Shown: positions 9,914 through 22,153, numbered from the stretch's first letter. The stretch is DNA of 64,000 nt from Bilabrum cf. latius (GCA_965178125.1 OZ237769.1:496001-560000), one strand, 5' to 3'. Made by a program: numbers and translations. The notes: generated by a model not told the origin, from the sequence alone.

Positions 9914-12900
9914 CCCCAGCGTCATCCTCGTATATGACCCCATCCGCCCCACCAGGCCCCCCTCCCTCCTCTCCGTCCTCAGCGTCCCCCTGCAGGTCAC
10001 CCATGTCCACGTCCCCGTCCACGCCACCGTCCTCCCACTGCCCGCCCCCACCTCCTCCCATCCAATCGTCCCAGCCACCCTCACCGTCTCCCCCCTGCCC
10101 CTGTCCCCGCGCCCTCTCCCCCACCTCGGATGCGTCGATCAACGCCCGCGCCATGGACTGCCCCACCGCCACGGGAAGGGGCAGCTGCTGCTTCCTGGGA
10201 GGCCTCTCGCGGGCTGCTGTCCTCGTCCGCACACCCCCAGCTCCGCCCCCGCGTTCACCACCCCCACCACCTTCAAAGATCTCGTCGCCCTCCACGCGCA
10301 CCCCCCTCGCCGCCTCCACCACCCCGGGTACCTCCAGCAGAGCCGACACCCCAGCACACGCCAGCATCAGCGAAAAATCGCCCGAGATGTCCGGCAAGCC
10401 CTCCGCCGCGGCCACGAGCACGGCGGGCAGCAGCGGCCTGCACGCCTTGCCCGCCGCGCGCATCGCCGCCTCCATCGGGTCCTTCTCCCCGCGGCGCAGT
10501 GCCTCCTGCACCGCCCCCTCCGGCGGAACCACGGCGCCGCGAAGCAGGGACACCACCGCCTTGGGCCGCTGGGCCGCCGCCGTGAAGAGGATGGCCGCCG
10601 CGTACTGCTTGGCCAGGTGCATGCGGCACAGCACGAACTGACGGGCGGCCAGCAGCACCACGCTCGAGGCGGCCTCGGCCCCTACGCTGGGGAACAAGGG
10701 CCCGCCCACAGCCAGGCCCAGGGACCGCGCGGAGAAGAGCCGGTCCTGCTCCTACACGATCCTCGGGCGCAGCGAGCGAAGCACCCACCGAGCGGCCGTA
10801 GCGGGGAAGGGCGCTGCACCAGCGGGGGTGGGCAAAGTGGCCTTGGCGCAAGCCTCGGGAGAGGCATATGCGAGAGCTGCCACTGCATCCGCCGCCGCCC
10901 GATCGATGGAGGGGTCCTCCCCCGCCAGCGCAGGGCGCACCGCCTCGCAGACTGCCTTGGCCAGAGGACCCGGAGTGGGCCTGGGCCCGTGGTGCACGAG
11001 TCCTCGCAGGAGGTCGATGGCCTGCTGCCCGGGGCCCGAGAGGGTGGGGTCTGGCAGCCTCCGGACGATGGCCTGCACGGCCGGCATGAGGATGGGCGCC
11101 GCTCTACCCACCCCCTGCGGGGATGCCAGCACGATCAGCGCGGCGATGGCATAGCTGGACTCGCTCCCAAGGTCCGGGTCCTCCTGGAAGCGGGTCCACA
11201 CGCCCACGGCCGTGCGCATCAAAGGCTCCATCTGCTTCTCGGCCTCCTCTGGCGCGGCCTGGGCCGCCCGCGTGAGCGTGCTGACCAGCTGCGGCAGCGC
11301 CCCCCTCGCCGTCCTGGGCACAAGCGCGGTGAGCCTGCGGATGATCTCGGGCACCAGCGGCCGCATGCTCTCATCCCCCATGCCCTTGAGGAAACGACTC
11401 AGCGCCTCGGCCGCGCCCGCCCGCACCATCAGCGGCACTGTGGGGGCCAGTGCCCCAACCGCCTGCTTGGCGAACCGCTCGCTCTCGGCCTTGGGCAGGG
11501 CCCGCGCGTGCCTGGATGCGCACCAGAGCGCCCGCCCCCGCAGGTGGGCCAGCGCCGCGGGGCCGCGGGGGTCTCCCGGCGCCCTGTCCGTTGAGTCTCC
11601 TGCCGGTCCACCGGATGGGGGCTCCACCACTTTGGACACCCCGTCGATGCTGGCGGAGGCGGTGCATTTGAGTCGGGCGGGACCCGCCAGCGCCGCCTGC
11701 AGGTACCTGCTTAGGAGCGTGGGGGAGAGTGCGATGGGAGGCAGCCTGGGCCCTTTCCCATCCGGGGCCCCACCACTACCGCTGTTGCTACCGCTGGCCC
11801 CCTCGATCATGCCCCTGCGGCCCCACGCCCTCCGCAGCCGCTTGGCCACCGCCCCCAGGAGGAACATCCCGGCCTCGTGCACCTTCCAAGCCCGGCCCGC
11901 GGCGGCCATGGGCGCCCCAGGGGCCACCCGCTTGCCCACTGCCCCAAGCAGCGCGGCAGACCCCGCGTCCTCGCTGTACACCAGGGCCTGCTTCAGAGCA
12001 TCGGAGCACGCCTGCCGCACGGACCCGTCTCCCATCTGCTCCGCGTCGGAGGCGGCAAACTCGTCCGCGTCCCCGTCGGCCTCGAGGGACCCGTCCCGCA
12101 GCTGGGCGTACACCAGCAGCATCCCGCACAGGGGCTCCAGCTGGGGCCGGAGGGCAGCCTGCACGGACCGTCGGGGCAGCCCAGCCACCGTTGCAATGCA
12201 GTGCAGCCCCTGCGCGGCCAGCACGTCCACCCCGTCCGCATCCGCATCTGCGTCATATTCCACGTCCCACCCGCGGGCCTGCTCCGCCGAGGGAACACCA
12301 CCACCCGTGGTTCCCGATCCGGGGGGCGCGGTCCCTGAGGGAACAAATCGAACGTTCGCCAGTTCCTCGGGCCCCATCGCCCTGTCCTCCACCTCTAGTC
12401 GCACGTACAGGGGGGCAAGGCACCGCAAGAAGCCCACCGCCGCGGCGAGTATCCTGACGAGCAGCTTCTTCACGGAGCAGTGCTGCTCGAGCGAGTGCGC
12501 GGCGAACTGCAGAAAAGCCAGGGCGTCCCTCTTCTCCCCTGCCTGGGCGGGCAGCAGACCGGTGCACTGCAGGGACTGCGCCGCCTGGCCCGCCACCTCC
12601 ACCAGGGCCCTCCGTAGTAGCTCCTTCGCCTCCTTGTTCCCGCGTGCTCCCCCCGCTGCACCAGCACCCCCGCCGCCCATGCCCATGCCCATCTGCATGG
12701 CCTCCATGATCCCCCCGCTGGCCCTCAACTCCAGCTGGTCCAGCACGCTCCTCACGATGCGGAACACCCTGGCTCTGAGGCGGGGAGAGGCCGCCCCGGG
12801 GCCAGCACCCAGCACCTTGACGCACTCCGGGAGGAGGGCCTGCCCCGCCCGCAGTGCTGTGTCGGGGTCCATGTCCTGGGCGTAGTACTGCAGGCAGCGC

Positions 12901-13525
12901 CAGCCGCCGTCCTGTATGAGCCGGCGATCCATGGGACTGGCGCTCGAGGGGGCGGCCTGTCCTGTGGCGCAGCGCATTAGTTGTGGGATAAAGGTGGGCC
13001 ACTGCTCGGGCCACTCCTGGGCTCCGATGGATGCTAGAGCCCTGGCCTGCGAAGTGCAGCTCAAGAGCAAGGGCATGGCATGGCACGATAACGCGTTTCG
13101 GAGCGCATGTTCGCGCGCAGCAAAATAGCATTGGGCGTTTGGAAGTAGCACGTCCTCACTGCAGCAGTTCGAAGTCTTAACTGTGGGTCAGCAAGCAGCT
13201 TCGGTAGCGTCTACCGGATGTACTGCTTCGACGGCGGCGGGACCGGAACGACTTCTCCAGTCGTGGCTTCTTCGCTGCCGGGCAGAACCCCCCAACGCTG
13301 TGTCACAATTACATTCCGCAGCATAGATAGCGCTACTTGCTTCGCTTGCATCGGAACGGAAGGCTGTGCAGCGATTTCCATGAATACCCGGGCGCCGCCG
13401 TTCGAGGCAGCGAACCGCGTGAGTCGCTGTTCTGCTGCTTCTAATGGCTCGTCGATTGGATTTAAGAACTTCTTCATGGCATCTACGACCATTGGAATCG
13501 ATACTTGGCCCCCATGGCCCGCCAT
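9420..13525 (-). CDS. IPO9: importin-9-like nuclear import receptor (importin-beta family)
   Basis: A karyopherin that carries cargo such as histones and ribosomal proteins into the nucleus. Exon 1 (13525-13160) begins MAGHGG and encodes the importin-beta N-terminal HEAT region, including FLNPIDEPLEAAEQRL and ALSMLRNVIVTQRW. The intron is 13159-13047 (GTGAGG...TCGCAG). Exon 2 (13046-9420) resumes with ARALASIGAQEWPEQWP, the family's second conserved helix pair, and runs through HEAT-type helices to an acidic C-terminal section ending with VLRRFFHRA and HFAEALG. In-frame TAG codons occur at 13213-13211 (between KQYIR and TLPKLL, inside the conserved N-terminal repeat), 10754-10752 and 9827-9825. 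The stop is TGA and the total is 1,330 residues. It is longer than animal importin-9 because of acidic and Gly-rich inserts, including a (Gly-Met) run at 9876-9920. Confidence 0.87.
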
Positions 13526-13906
13526 TCTCGGCCTGTTTGTGCAGTTGCCGTGGGCCAACACAATTCGCGGCTCCGGGTAGCGCAGCTCGACAAGGCCCGT
13601 GTGAGTTCTTACTGCAGCATCGCGTGCGGCACCTAGCCGCGAAATTGCAAGGCGGTGCATGGTGTCGCACTCTGTGCCCTGCGACACGAGTGCCGCATAG
13701 ATTTGCGACGAGTGCGTGGGTGGACGGTCTACAAATACATGCGCGCCGAGCAATCATCTGCCTCCATAGGTGCGAGACCCTTTCCCCTCACATTGAAGCC
13801 CCCGTAATCCCAAAATCCCCCACCCACACGGCCCGCTGCAGATTCAGAGACGGAATCGAAACACGACCCTACCATGACCACTGGCCCTGCGCTCCCACGG
13901 ATGCCA
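13526..13906. other. spacer between importin-9 start and Rab stop
   Basis: Both neighbours are on the minus strand, so this holds the Rab 3' UTR and the importin-9 promoter and 5' UTR. An open frame runs upstream of the importin-9 ATG for about 70 codons, but its sequence has no family features and an in-frame Met at 13525 is better placed. Nothing else is seen. Confidence 0.4.
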
Positions 13907-15207
13907 TCAGCAGGCGCACCCCCCTCCACCTCCCGCCTTGGCCCCCTTCTCCACCTTGACCTTGTCCCTGTCCTTGTCCCTGCTCTTGCCCCGCTTGCCC
14001 TTGCTTGCCGCGGGCATCTGGTCCATGGCCATGGTGGCCACGCACTGGAAGGCGGCATCCACGTTCACCCCCGTCTTGGCACTCGTCTCGAAGAAGGGCA
14101 CGTTGAACCTCTCCGCCAGCCGCTTCCCGTCGTCCGTGCTGACCGCCCTCCTCTCCGCCGGGAGGTCGCACTTGTTCCCCACCAGCACGATGGCCACGTG
14201 CTTCTCCGCCAGCGACTGGATCTCGCCCATCCAGTGCTGCACGCTGTCGAACGTCTCCTGGTTGGACACGTCGTACACCAGCACCACGCTGTGCGCCCCC
14301 CGGAAGTAGGATCGAGTGATGGTGCGGAAGCGCTCCTGCCCCGCCGTGTCCCACATCTGCATCTTGACTGTCTTCTGCTCCGGGGGCTCGCCCACCTGGA
14401 TGAACTTGATCTTGAAATCGATCCCGATCGTGGTGATGAACTGTGTGGCGAACTGGTCTTCGGCGTCTGCGAGTGCGAGAGTTGAGACGGGAGCTGGAGA
14501 CAGGCACGGGGTGGTGAGCAAAGACTGGCGATGATGCGTATGCGGCAGGCGTGATTACCAGCGAGTCGCACGGAGGAGGGAAGAGGGGGCATCTCCCGGC
14601 AGCGAGCGCCAGTGCTCCTTGCTCGCGCCTTAGAGACCAGCTGGACGTGCTGGTGCCACGCATTCTAAGGTATCTGTCTAAACAATCCAACTATGCTATC
14701 GCTCACATCGCATCAGCAAACAAGTCTTCCCGACAGCTGCGAGGAGAAACACAGCAAGCACCTGTTTGCACGGCGACGCGTCGGGGGGCGAGAAGCATCT
14801 GAAGACAGCGCTGGCGAACTCTAGTAGGTACGGTCTTAATAAATGCGCAAGTTTACACCAGTTGTAGCCACGACCTGCTGGACCCCACGACACAGCCGAG
14901 GGATATTCGCTGGGACTTCTGTGCAGTCACTCGCTCTGCCGAGGACCGCGGCCGGTGGCTCACCGCCTGCCGCTACCCGCACCAGCAGCCGGCACACCAG
15001 CAATCACGAGCGATGCAACCAAACGAACTCAGCTGAGGAGTACTTCCTGGTGCGTTCAACTCCAGGCCGCTGACCAGTCGAACGTTGACGCCGCGGCCAA
15101 TAGGCATCCAATCCCGAATCAAGCAAAGACTCACCGCTATCTCCAATTGTTAGTACCTTGATCAATGCATCGTGGTGTTTAGAACCACCGCCAGCGACGC
15201 CTGCCAT
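13907..15207 (-). CDS. Rab-family small GTPase (Rab1/Rab8 group)
   Basis: A vesicle-traffic GTPase assembled from three exons: 15207-15135 (starts MAGVAGGGSKHHDALIKVL), a 30-nt exon 14736-14707, and 14466-13907. Splicing restores the P-loop GDSAVGKTCLLMRYAEDQF across both introns (398 and 240 nt, with GTGAGT and GTGAGC donors and CTCGCAG acceptors). The nucleotide-binding motifs are complete: TIGIDF (switch I), WDTAGQE (switch II), NKCD and ETSAK. The C-terminus is basic, then Gly-rich, ending CAC, a double-cysteine geranylgeranylation signal. It has 220 residues, stop TGA and no in-frame TAG. The subfamily is uncertain: the effector region favours the Rab1/Rab8 group. Confidence 0.92.
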
Positions 15208-15534
15208 AATCAACTACCTGTTCCAGACCTTTCCACGATATATTTACACAGCGAGCTTGGACCCTAACGGACCGAAACTCAAGATTTGTCTGCCCTACCC
15301 GGGCTAGCAAGTATGAATAGTTGCCGAATACCTGAGTTTATCGGGCACTGACCAGCTTGGTTCGAGATTCCAGCCCAAAGTACCAGTCTGCGCAAGCATG
15401 GTTTCGGGCGCCGCGCGTCTTGGAAAAAAGCGGAACTAGCTGGTTCGATTCGCGACGGTTTGGACGAGCACGAAAGGGCGACAAGTAATCGTTGATTTGC
15501 TGCGAATTCGCATCGAATACGCATTTTAAGTATA
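15208..15534. promoter_or_regulatory. divergent promoter region between Rab and NPL4
   Basis: The two start codons face away from each other across 327 nt, so both promoters should lie here. No TATA-like element is clear. No coding signal is seen on either strand. Confidence 0.4.
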
Positions 15535-17205
15535 ATGTCCGGGTCTCCGGGAGGGCTGACCCTTCGGTTCAGAACAAAGGTCGGTACATGGCGTGCTAAG
15601 CAGATTTCTATCGACAGGTCCATTGGTTCCATCAAAACGCAGCTTGCCGATGAGCATGGCGTGCCGGCAGACGCGATGGAAGTGGCAACGAGGCGCGGGG
15701 GAGATCCTGTGGATGACGCTGCCACAGTGTCTCAGCTCGGATTGCGCGACGGCCACATGTTTTTCGTGAAACTGAGCGCAGATCCTGCTCCCTCTGGCGT
15801 AGCACCCGGTGCTACCAGCGCGGCGGCTGCGCGACCCGGAGCATCCGGCCGTGCCGGTGATGCAAGCACCACTTCGGCCGCTGCCGGCAAGATGCGTCGC
15901 CGCATCGGCAAGGACGGCCGGGTGGAGATGGTGCCCGTGGACGAGGCCGACGGAGCACCCGCAGCTGCTAGCAGTGGACCCGCTAGCGGAGCCGGGGCGG
16001 ACAATCCACCTGGCGGTACGCCCGGCAGCTCCTCCGCCGCTCCCTCCGGCTCTGCCCCCTCCGGCAGCAGCGACGCCTCCTTCCGCCCCGGCATGAAGTC
16101 CCTGCGCGCCATCAAGAAGCACTGGACCCTCACGGAGATGACCGACCTGCAGAAGGCGCTAGAGTTCAAGGTGCAGCACCAGAAAGAGGCGGACTGCAAG
16201 AAGCTCTGGCTAGACGCGGAGGCTGCCGCGGGGTTCGTCGCGTACGCGCAGGGGCTCGCGTTCCAGCAGCGAAGGTTCGCCCACCTGTTGGGGTTCTTCA
16301 CGGATGACGACGAGGCCGTGGCGGTGGCCATGTACGAGCCCCCGCAGGAGGGGAGCAGCGAGCAGCTGGTGCTGCTGCCCGACCACAGGCAGGCCGCAGT
16401 CACGAGGACGGCCGACCTGCTGGGCATGCAGCGGATCGGGGTGGCGTTCACGCACCCACCCAGGGAAGCGAGCGGGATGCCCTTCACGGGGGAGGAGCTG
16501 TGCATGTGCGCGAGGGCGAGGGTGGAGGCGGGCAGCCCCGCGGGGTTCGTGGTGGCCCGCGTGACAGTGGAGACTGCACCCCCCCGGGCCGGTCAGGCGC
16601 ACCTGGACGCCTTCCAGCTGTCGCGGCAGTGCGACGTGATGTTCCGCAAAGGCGCCATCCGCCCGGTGGCGCCCTCAGAGATGGAGGCGGCCCGGGCCGA
16701 GGCTGCCAGGGCACAGGCTGAGCGGGAGGAGGAGGAGAAGAAGAAGGCGCTGCGGGGTGCGGCCGGGGCGGCCGACACCGAGATGCAGAAGAAGAAGAAG
16801 GGCGAGCTGGAGGTGAACCGCGCCCCCGAGTACTGCGTGCAGATGGACAGCCGCTTCAAGGCCATTGTGGAGGGCAAGTACTCGGAGAGGGTGCCCGTGG
16901 GATACCTCATCAAGCCCATCGCGGTGGGGCAGGAGACGTACTTCCTGCACTCCAAGTTCCCGGTCGCGGCCCGCAAGGCAGCGCAGGGGGCCTTGGTGGG
17001 CCTGCCTGACCTGCGGCGGCACCTTCGGGGCAAGAAGGGGGAGGCCCTCGTGGAGGCACTGAGAGACTTTGAGGCGCTCGTGTGCATGGCCACCACGGAT
17101 GTCGGGCCGGAGGTGCTGCCGGATCTCTGCGACTCTGTGCTGGACCCTGACAGGGCGCTGCAGGAGGGACACGAGCTGCTCATCCAGACCGTGCTGCAGT
17201 CGTGA
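15535..17205 (+). CDS. NPL4: NPL4-like cofactor of the CDC48/p97 segregase
   Basis: NPL4 binds UFD1 and CDC48 and helps extract ubiquitinated proteins. It is a single exon of 556 codons. Residues 1-85 form a ubiquitin-like domain (LTLRFRTKVGTWRAKQ...HMFFVKL). An Ala/Ser-rich linker follows, then the NPL4 core with FVAYAQGLAFQQRRFAHLLG, VAMYEPPQEG and LLGMQRIGVAFTHPP, the inactive MPN-type domain. The C-terminal part includes FQLSRQCDVMFRKG and ends LLIQTVLQS before TGA. There is no zinc-finger region of the animal/fungal type; the arrangement is closer to plant NPL4. A Lys/Glu-rich coiled segment is inserted near residues 385-425. No TAG codons. Confidence 0.88.
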   Translation: MSGSPGGLTLRFRTKVGTWRAKQISIDRSIGSIKTQLADEHGVPADAMEVATRRGGDPVDDAATVSQLGLRDGHMFFVKLSADPAPSGVAPGATSAAAARPGASGRAGDASTTSAAAGKMRRRIGKDGRVEMVPVDEADGAPAAASSGPASGAGADNPPGGTPGSSSAAPSGSAPSGSSDASFRPGMKSLRAIKKHWTLTEMTDLQKALEFKVQHQKEADCKKLWLDAEAAAGFVAYAQGLAFQQRRFAHLLGFFTDDDEAVAVAMYEPPQEGSSEQLVLLPDHRQAAVTRTADLLGMQRIGVAFTHPPREASGMPFTGEELCMCARARVEAGSPAGFVVARVTVETAPPRAGQAHLDAFQLSRQCDVMFRKGAIRPVAPSEMEAARAEAARAQAEREEEEKKKALRGAAGAADTEMQKKKKGELEVNRAPEYCVQMDSRFKAIVEGKYSERVPVGYLIKPIAVGQETYFLHSKFPVAARKAAQGALVGLPDLRRHLRGKKGEALVEALRDFEALVCMATTDVGPEVLPDLCDSVLDPDRALQEGHELLIQTVLQS

Positions 17206-19894
17206 GTATGTATTGTGGTACGACTACGGCTGGGGCAGCCCGTACCGAACGCAGAGAAAAATGAATACGTGAATTTAGCAAGGTAGTTGAAGAGCCGACG
17301 CTGCCGCACTGGTGGAGTTGGCCTGGGGCGCCCTATATGTGGGGCAGCTACCAGGTTCCAGCCCCCGTGCGGTATTCGCCCTTGTCCCGAGATGCTGTGG
17401 AAAAAGCCTGAGTAGGCCCGCAGCCACCGCGACGAGATGCTGCGTAATGGTTCTTTTTATTTTTTAACCCCAACCGAGCTTTTCTCGAGGGAAGCCGGCC
17501 CGGCGGAGGCACTTGTTGACAATGTAGAGCTAGAATCCTCCAGAAGTTCTCTTGATTCAATGATATGGTGAAATGGCATCGCCACATCCGTAACAATCAT
17601 GTTCAGCATAATTTATGTTGGTGCCAATCCCCCTCTAATCGTGCTTTGGATGGCACTGGAGGAATGCTGTGTTTGTGTCCCGCGCGTTGACTAGTAGCGT
17701 CGGGCATTGTCGCATGCGCTAGTTGATCAATAACTATGTCGTTGGTGCAGCTCAGGGGCTAATATATATCAATGTTAAATGATCGTGATGCCGTATGCTG
17801 CACTTTGGCGATGGTTTGATCGGTATGGTCGTCGAGAACAGGACGTTAGCGAGGCCAAGCAAATGAATTTCCGAAGCTCGCATGAGTAGCTGCCTGTGAC
17901 TCAAACACGACCATTTATATAGCGGGATACCATGATTTATTCTTCGCTGCATCGCCGGGCGTGTTTGTTGGGCCAACGCGCCCAGGGCATGGCGTTCCTC
18001 ACCGGCACTTGCAGCGGGTGCATTCAGCGCTCAGGCTGGCAGGGAGTCCGAGCTGGATCTACCAATCCGAATATAAGAATCCATCTCTCCATTCGAAGAG
18101 CTGGCACCACTGTGCTGGCGGGCCCAGCCCCATTTTCGAGCACAAATTCATAGAACTCGTGCTCCCGGGGTTGAGCCCGACACAAACTGGCACAGGGGTT
18201 TGGGAGCCAATGGGAGGTGTTAGTAGTGGCAGCTCCGCAGAAACGGGGCGCTTCTACCGCCACCCAGTCTCGGTTCCCTGGCCTCGAGTTCTTTTTGGAC
18301 CACACGGGCGATGACATGCACTGCCATCTACTAGAGGTAGTTCTTTAATTCTGGATTCTCTTGCAGTATTGTCCTATCATCATCACCCACCACCTCAGAT
18401 CTCGCCAAACCCTCTTCCAACGCTTGGACTCTGTGGCACTCATCGAGACTCCCGAGTTCACTGAGGATGATGACCCAGAAGTACCGATACCCCCGCCATG
18501 GTGAGAGTGTTGTGCAGCTAGGGCTCCTGGATCCTCGGGCTCGATCTCTTGAGGAGGTGCTTCGCCAGGGATACCAGCTGCAGCTGGTCCTTCCTAGGCT
18601 CCGTTCTGCGCGTTGAGTACGACCTGTATTACTACCTGTTGCTTGTCGGCTTCAGCGCTTCGGCCTGCTCGATGGCTGCTGAGAGTGCTGCGGTATCTCC
18701 CACTTCATGCCATCCTCCCTCGTTCTACGGAATCCTGTGGTGGTATTCTATGAATGGTTAAACTTCTAACTCGGGCCGAAGAGCCGACGGTACTGCATGC
18801 AAGGCAAGGAAGGACCTGAGCACTCCCCTCAGGGGGCGTTGACCCAGGTCCGAGCCTGTGTGTGGCGACACCCACCCGCCTCGTGCCAGAACAGGACTGT
18901 CGTGAAATGAAGCCCTAAAAGCTGCACGACCGGGTTTATCCTCTGGATACGTTAGCGTTCTTTTTGGTGCATTCCGCCGTTAGCCCGTGTTCTTGCATAT
19001 CCATCTCCGACGCCTGATTATGCACCGATGCCGTGGATTATGCCTCGATACCGTGGAAACTTGTGTATGTATTCAACTCGGCGTTCGCAGCTTTTTGTAT
19101 TAGACTTCGCTGGAGGGAGTGCTGGGATGACTAGTCTTGGAGCTAGGCATTTGTGATTTGGTGCAAATATATAAGAATTGGAGGTAAGGTGCACAAAAAT
19201 GACAGCAAAAGAACCTTCGCAAACGAGGTCGCTGAAGAAATTTTTGGATTCTGCTCGCTGAGATCTGTCGATTGGTGCCCTCAGATCGTATATATATACA
19301 TTTCCCTTAGAGATATCTAGGGTGCGCCTATGGGCCTATTTCAGAGGCCCGCGCACCCAAGGCGCACCCAAGGCGCACCCTAGATCGCTGTGAGGTCTGC
19401 AGCATCTCCTACCGCGGATGTGTTTTTCAGGGGTTCCGGAGTCCATCGAAAAGATCGAGCCCCTGACTTTGATAATCTCGGGGTGCTAAGGAAATGTCCG
19501 GGTTCTTTTATGGCGCAATGCCGTTCTTACCTGTGCACTCGGAACGAGTTTGGTCGACCTCCGGACCAAGCGCATGCTCTAATTTCTATTGCATTTAAGT
19601 AGTATGCGTCTTCTACCTTCACACCCGGCGCAAGAATATTGCCATTGGAATATATGATAATTAATTGCAGATGCCAGCTAGAAACTTGAGACGTGGCTTT
19701 TGCAGCTGTGGGCAGTGTAGTCTCCTGCCCAAGTAGGGATGCTCCAGAAATGTGGAGGCTCAATGGTCATGAGGCGTCGATCTCAACTAAGCCCGCAGAA
19801 TGTATCCGGTGCTCGCAGCTCGCCCGACTTCTGACTGATAGCCTCAAGCCATGCTAGCCCTGCTCGCACGGCATGCCCCAATCCCAATGCGCCC
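17206..19894. other. 2.7-kb region without a recognised gene
   Basis: Lower GC than the neighbours, stops in all frames and no long ORF even when TAG is read as sense. Two short stretches look partly coding: 17961-18314 (+), and about 18360-18615 (+), which contains MMTQKYRYPRHGESVVQLGL. Neither matches a family I know and they cannot be joined with confidence. The segment 18780-18960 has short inverted pieces (cctgagcactcccctcaggggg). A triple 11-nt direct repeat (aaggcgcaccc type) sits at about 19360-19382. It may be a decayed mobile element or a gene made of many small exons. Confidence 0.5.
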
Positions 19895-22153
19895 TCACAA
19901 GACCCTCAGCACCTCCACGTCGAACTCCAAGCCGGAATTGGGCGGCACGGGACCTGCCCCCGCCCTCCCGTAGGCCATGGACGGAGGGCACCGCACCGTG
20001 GCCTTGCCCCCCACTCTCAGGTGCTTGATGGCCTCGTCCAGCCCCTTGACCACGGCCCCCGCCCCAACCCGGAACTTGAGCGACTCACCCCGGTCTACCA
20101 CCTTGCCAGAGGGCAGCCGGGTCACGTACTTGATGGCCACCCGCCGTCCAGAGGCCACCTTGGCGCCCATGCCCACGGCCTTGTTCACCCACTTGACCCC
20201 CCCCCTGCCCTCGTGCTCCGGTGGCACGGCCGCGCCCCTGTCCTTCCTGGCCTTCTTGCTCGCCGGGGGCGCCTCCTGCCCTTGCTCCCCGTCCTTGTCC
20301 TTGCCCACCTTCTTCCCACGCTTGCTCTTCCTCTTTGCCCGGGCGTCTTCTTGTTCCCTGGCCCGCTCCGCCGCCCGCGCGTCCCTCTCCTCATTCGCCA
20401 GCCGCTGCTCCAGCACGGCTGCCTCCTCCTCCTGCTCGTCCCCGCCCGCAGACAGCTGGCCCCTTCCACGCTTCCTGCCACGCGCGGCCGTGGCTGCAGC
20501 TGCCGCTGCCCTGGCGCCTTCTAGTGCCTCCCTCTGCTTCGCCTCGTCTTCCTCTCTCTTCTTCTTCAGAGCTAGCAGCCTCTCTGCTTTCCTGAGGGCA
20601 AGCCGCTCCGCACGTGTGCGTTTCTTGCCAGCCCCCGCTGCTTGCTGCTGCTGCTGCTACTGCTGCTGCTCCTCACCATCCTCCTCGGCCCCCTTGCCCT
20701 TGCACTTGCCTTTGTTCTGCCCTCGTGTCTTGCTGACAGGGCCCTTGGCTCCCCTCCGACCCTTGCCCCCACTCGCCGGGGTGGGCGCCGCAGTGCTGGA
20801 ACTAGAACCGGCTGCCTGTCTCTGCCTTTGACTCTGCGATTGCCGCGCTGCCTGTTTTGCATTAACTTCATCCTCGTCCTCATCCTCATCCTCATCCTGA
20901 TCGCTATCGTCGTCACCTACACCCCCATCCCCATCGCTCGCGAATGCTGCCACCCAGTCCTGGTCCTCGTCTTCGTCCTCGTCCTCGTCGCCACGAGCAG
21001 GCCTGCCCTTCCCTCCACGGGCCCCCTCGCCCCCCCTCTATCTCTTGTTCCTCACTCCCCTCCCCCCCGAGGCCCGATCCACCTGGTCTTCCTCCTCCCC
21101 TTCAAGCAGCACGCCTGCCAGAGCAGCAGCCACGCCCTCGCCGAACTCTTCCCGGATGCTCGCTGCCAGATCCAGTCCGCCAGAGGCAGCGTCCAGCACC
21201 AGCACGTCCGTCGGGGACCCAGGCCCAGCGACAGCACCTGCCCCGCCCGCACCACCCTCCTCCTCCTCGTCATCCTCATCGTCGCTGCCCCCACCCACAG
21301 CGAGGACCCCCATCACGTCCACCTCCTCGTCCTCGTCCCCACCCACCATGCCCGAGCTCCCCTCCCCACCGCCCTTCTTCCCCGATCCAGTCCCCGCCCC
21401 CGCCCCCGCACCTCTAAGGTACTCGTCAAAGAACCGGTCCACCTTTTCCTCGGAGGCGGGAGGCCTGGCCAGGTGCATGATGCCACCCACCTCCTCCTTG
21501 TCTTGCTCATCGCTCGCCTCAGAGTCCGTGGCGTGGTTGTCCAATCCTTCTTCTTCTCCATCGTCGTCCTCGCTGGAAGTGGCTGGGGCACTGGCAAACA
21601 CGCCGTCTCCTGCCCCGCTGCTGCCCTCGGAATCGTCGGAGGACGAGGACGATGCCGTGGCGCTGCTGCTGTTGCTGCTGTTGCTGCTCGGGCTGCCCTC
21701 CTCGGCCTGCATTGCGACGCTAGCGCCATTTTCAGGAACATCGTCGTCGTCGAGCTCTGCCATTTTATTCAAATCAAGCGTGATGGTGCCCGTGATGTCC
21801 ACGAACGCCTTGCTGCGTGAGGATGCTGAGCCCTTGGCGCTGGGGATCTAGAGGGCAAACTCTACCCATTTGTCCTCCTCTCCGAATGATGCGCGAGAGG
21901 GAAACGACGGAGTGCCGGCAGTCAATGTGGCAATTACTCTGGGTGCTTCCTCCATCGCGGTTTCGGCGAACACATACGCGAGAGGGGGCAAGCTAGCGCT
22001 TGTGCTCTGCTTGCCGTCTGTTGCAATGGCGAGACACGCACTCTCCAATTGCAGCTAAACCCCATCGAGCGAGTACCGTTTGGTTTCACCATTAGTAAGA
22101 TGTAATCCAAAAAAATGTTCTTCTGCCGGAACGTCTTCATCCAGTCCTTCCAT
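19895..22153 (-). CDS. nuclear FKBP-type peptidyl-prolyl isomerase with N-terminal nucleoplasmin-like domain
   Basis: A histone-chaperone/prolyl isomerase of the FKBP46/FKBP53/Fpr4 type, in a single 752-codon frame. The N-terminus has the nucleoplasmin-like fold (HFFGLHLTNGETKRYSLDGV, then LQLESACL). Long acidic Ser/Asp/Glu tracts and a Lys/Arg-rich nuclear region follow. The C-terminal FKBP domain (about residues 665-752) shows VAIKYVTRLPSGKVVDRG, VVKGLDEAIKHLRVGGK, PPSMAYGRAG and a final LEFDVEVLRVL. Four in-frame TAG codons are read through: 22057-22055 inside the nucleoplasmin domain, 21850-21848, 21040-21038, and 20659-20657 in the middle of a run of Gln codons. The stop is TGA. Under the standard code the start at 22153 and the domain order would be lost. 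Confidence 0.9.

Noticed and set aside
9537-12885. Plus-strand ORFs of 685 and 557 codons opposite importin-9
   Set aside because: Shadow frames of the importin-9 coding strand with no family motifs.
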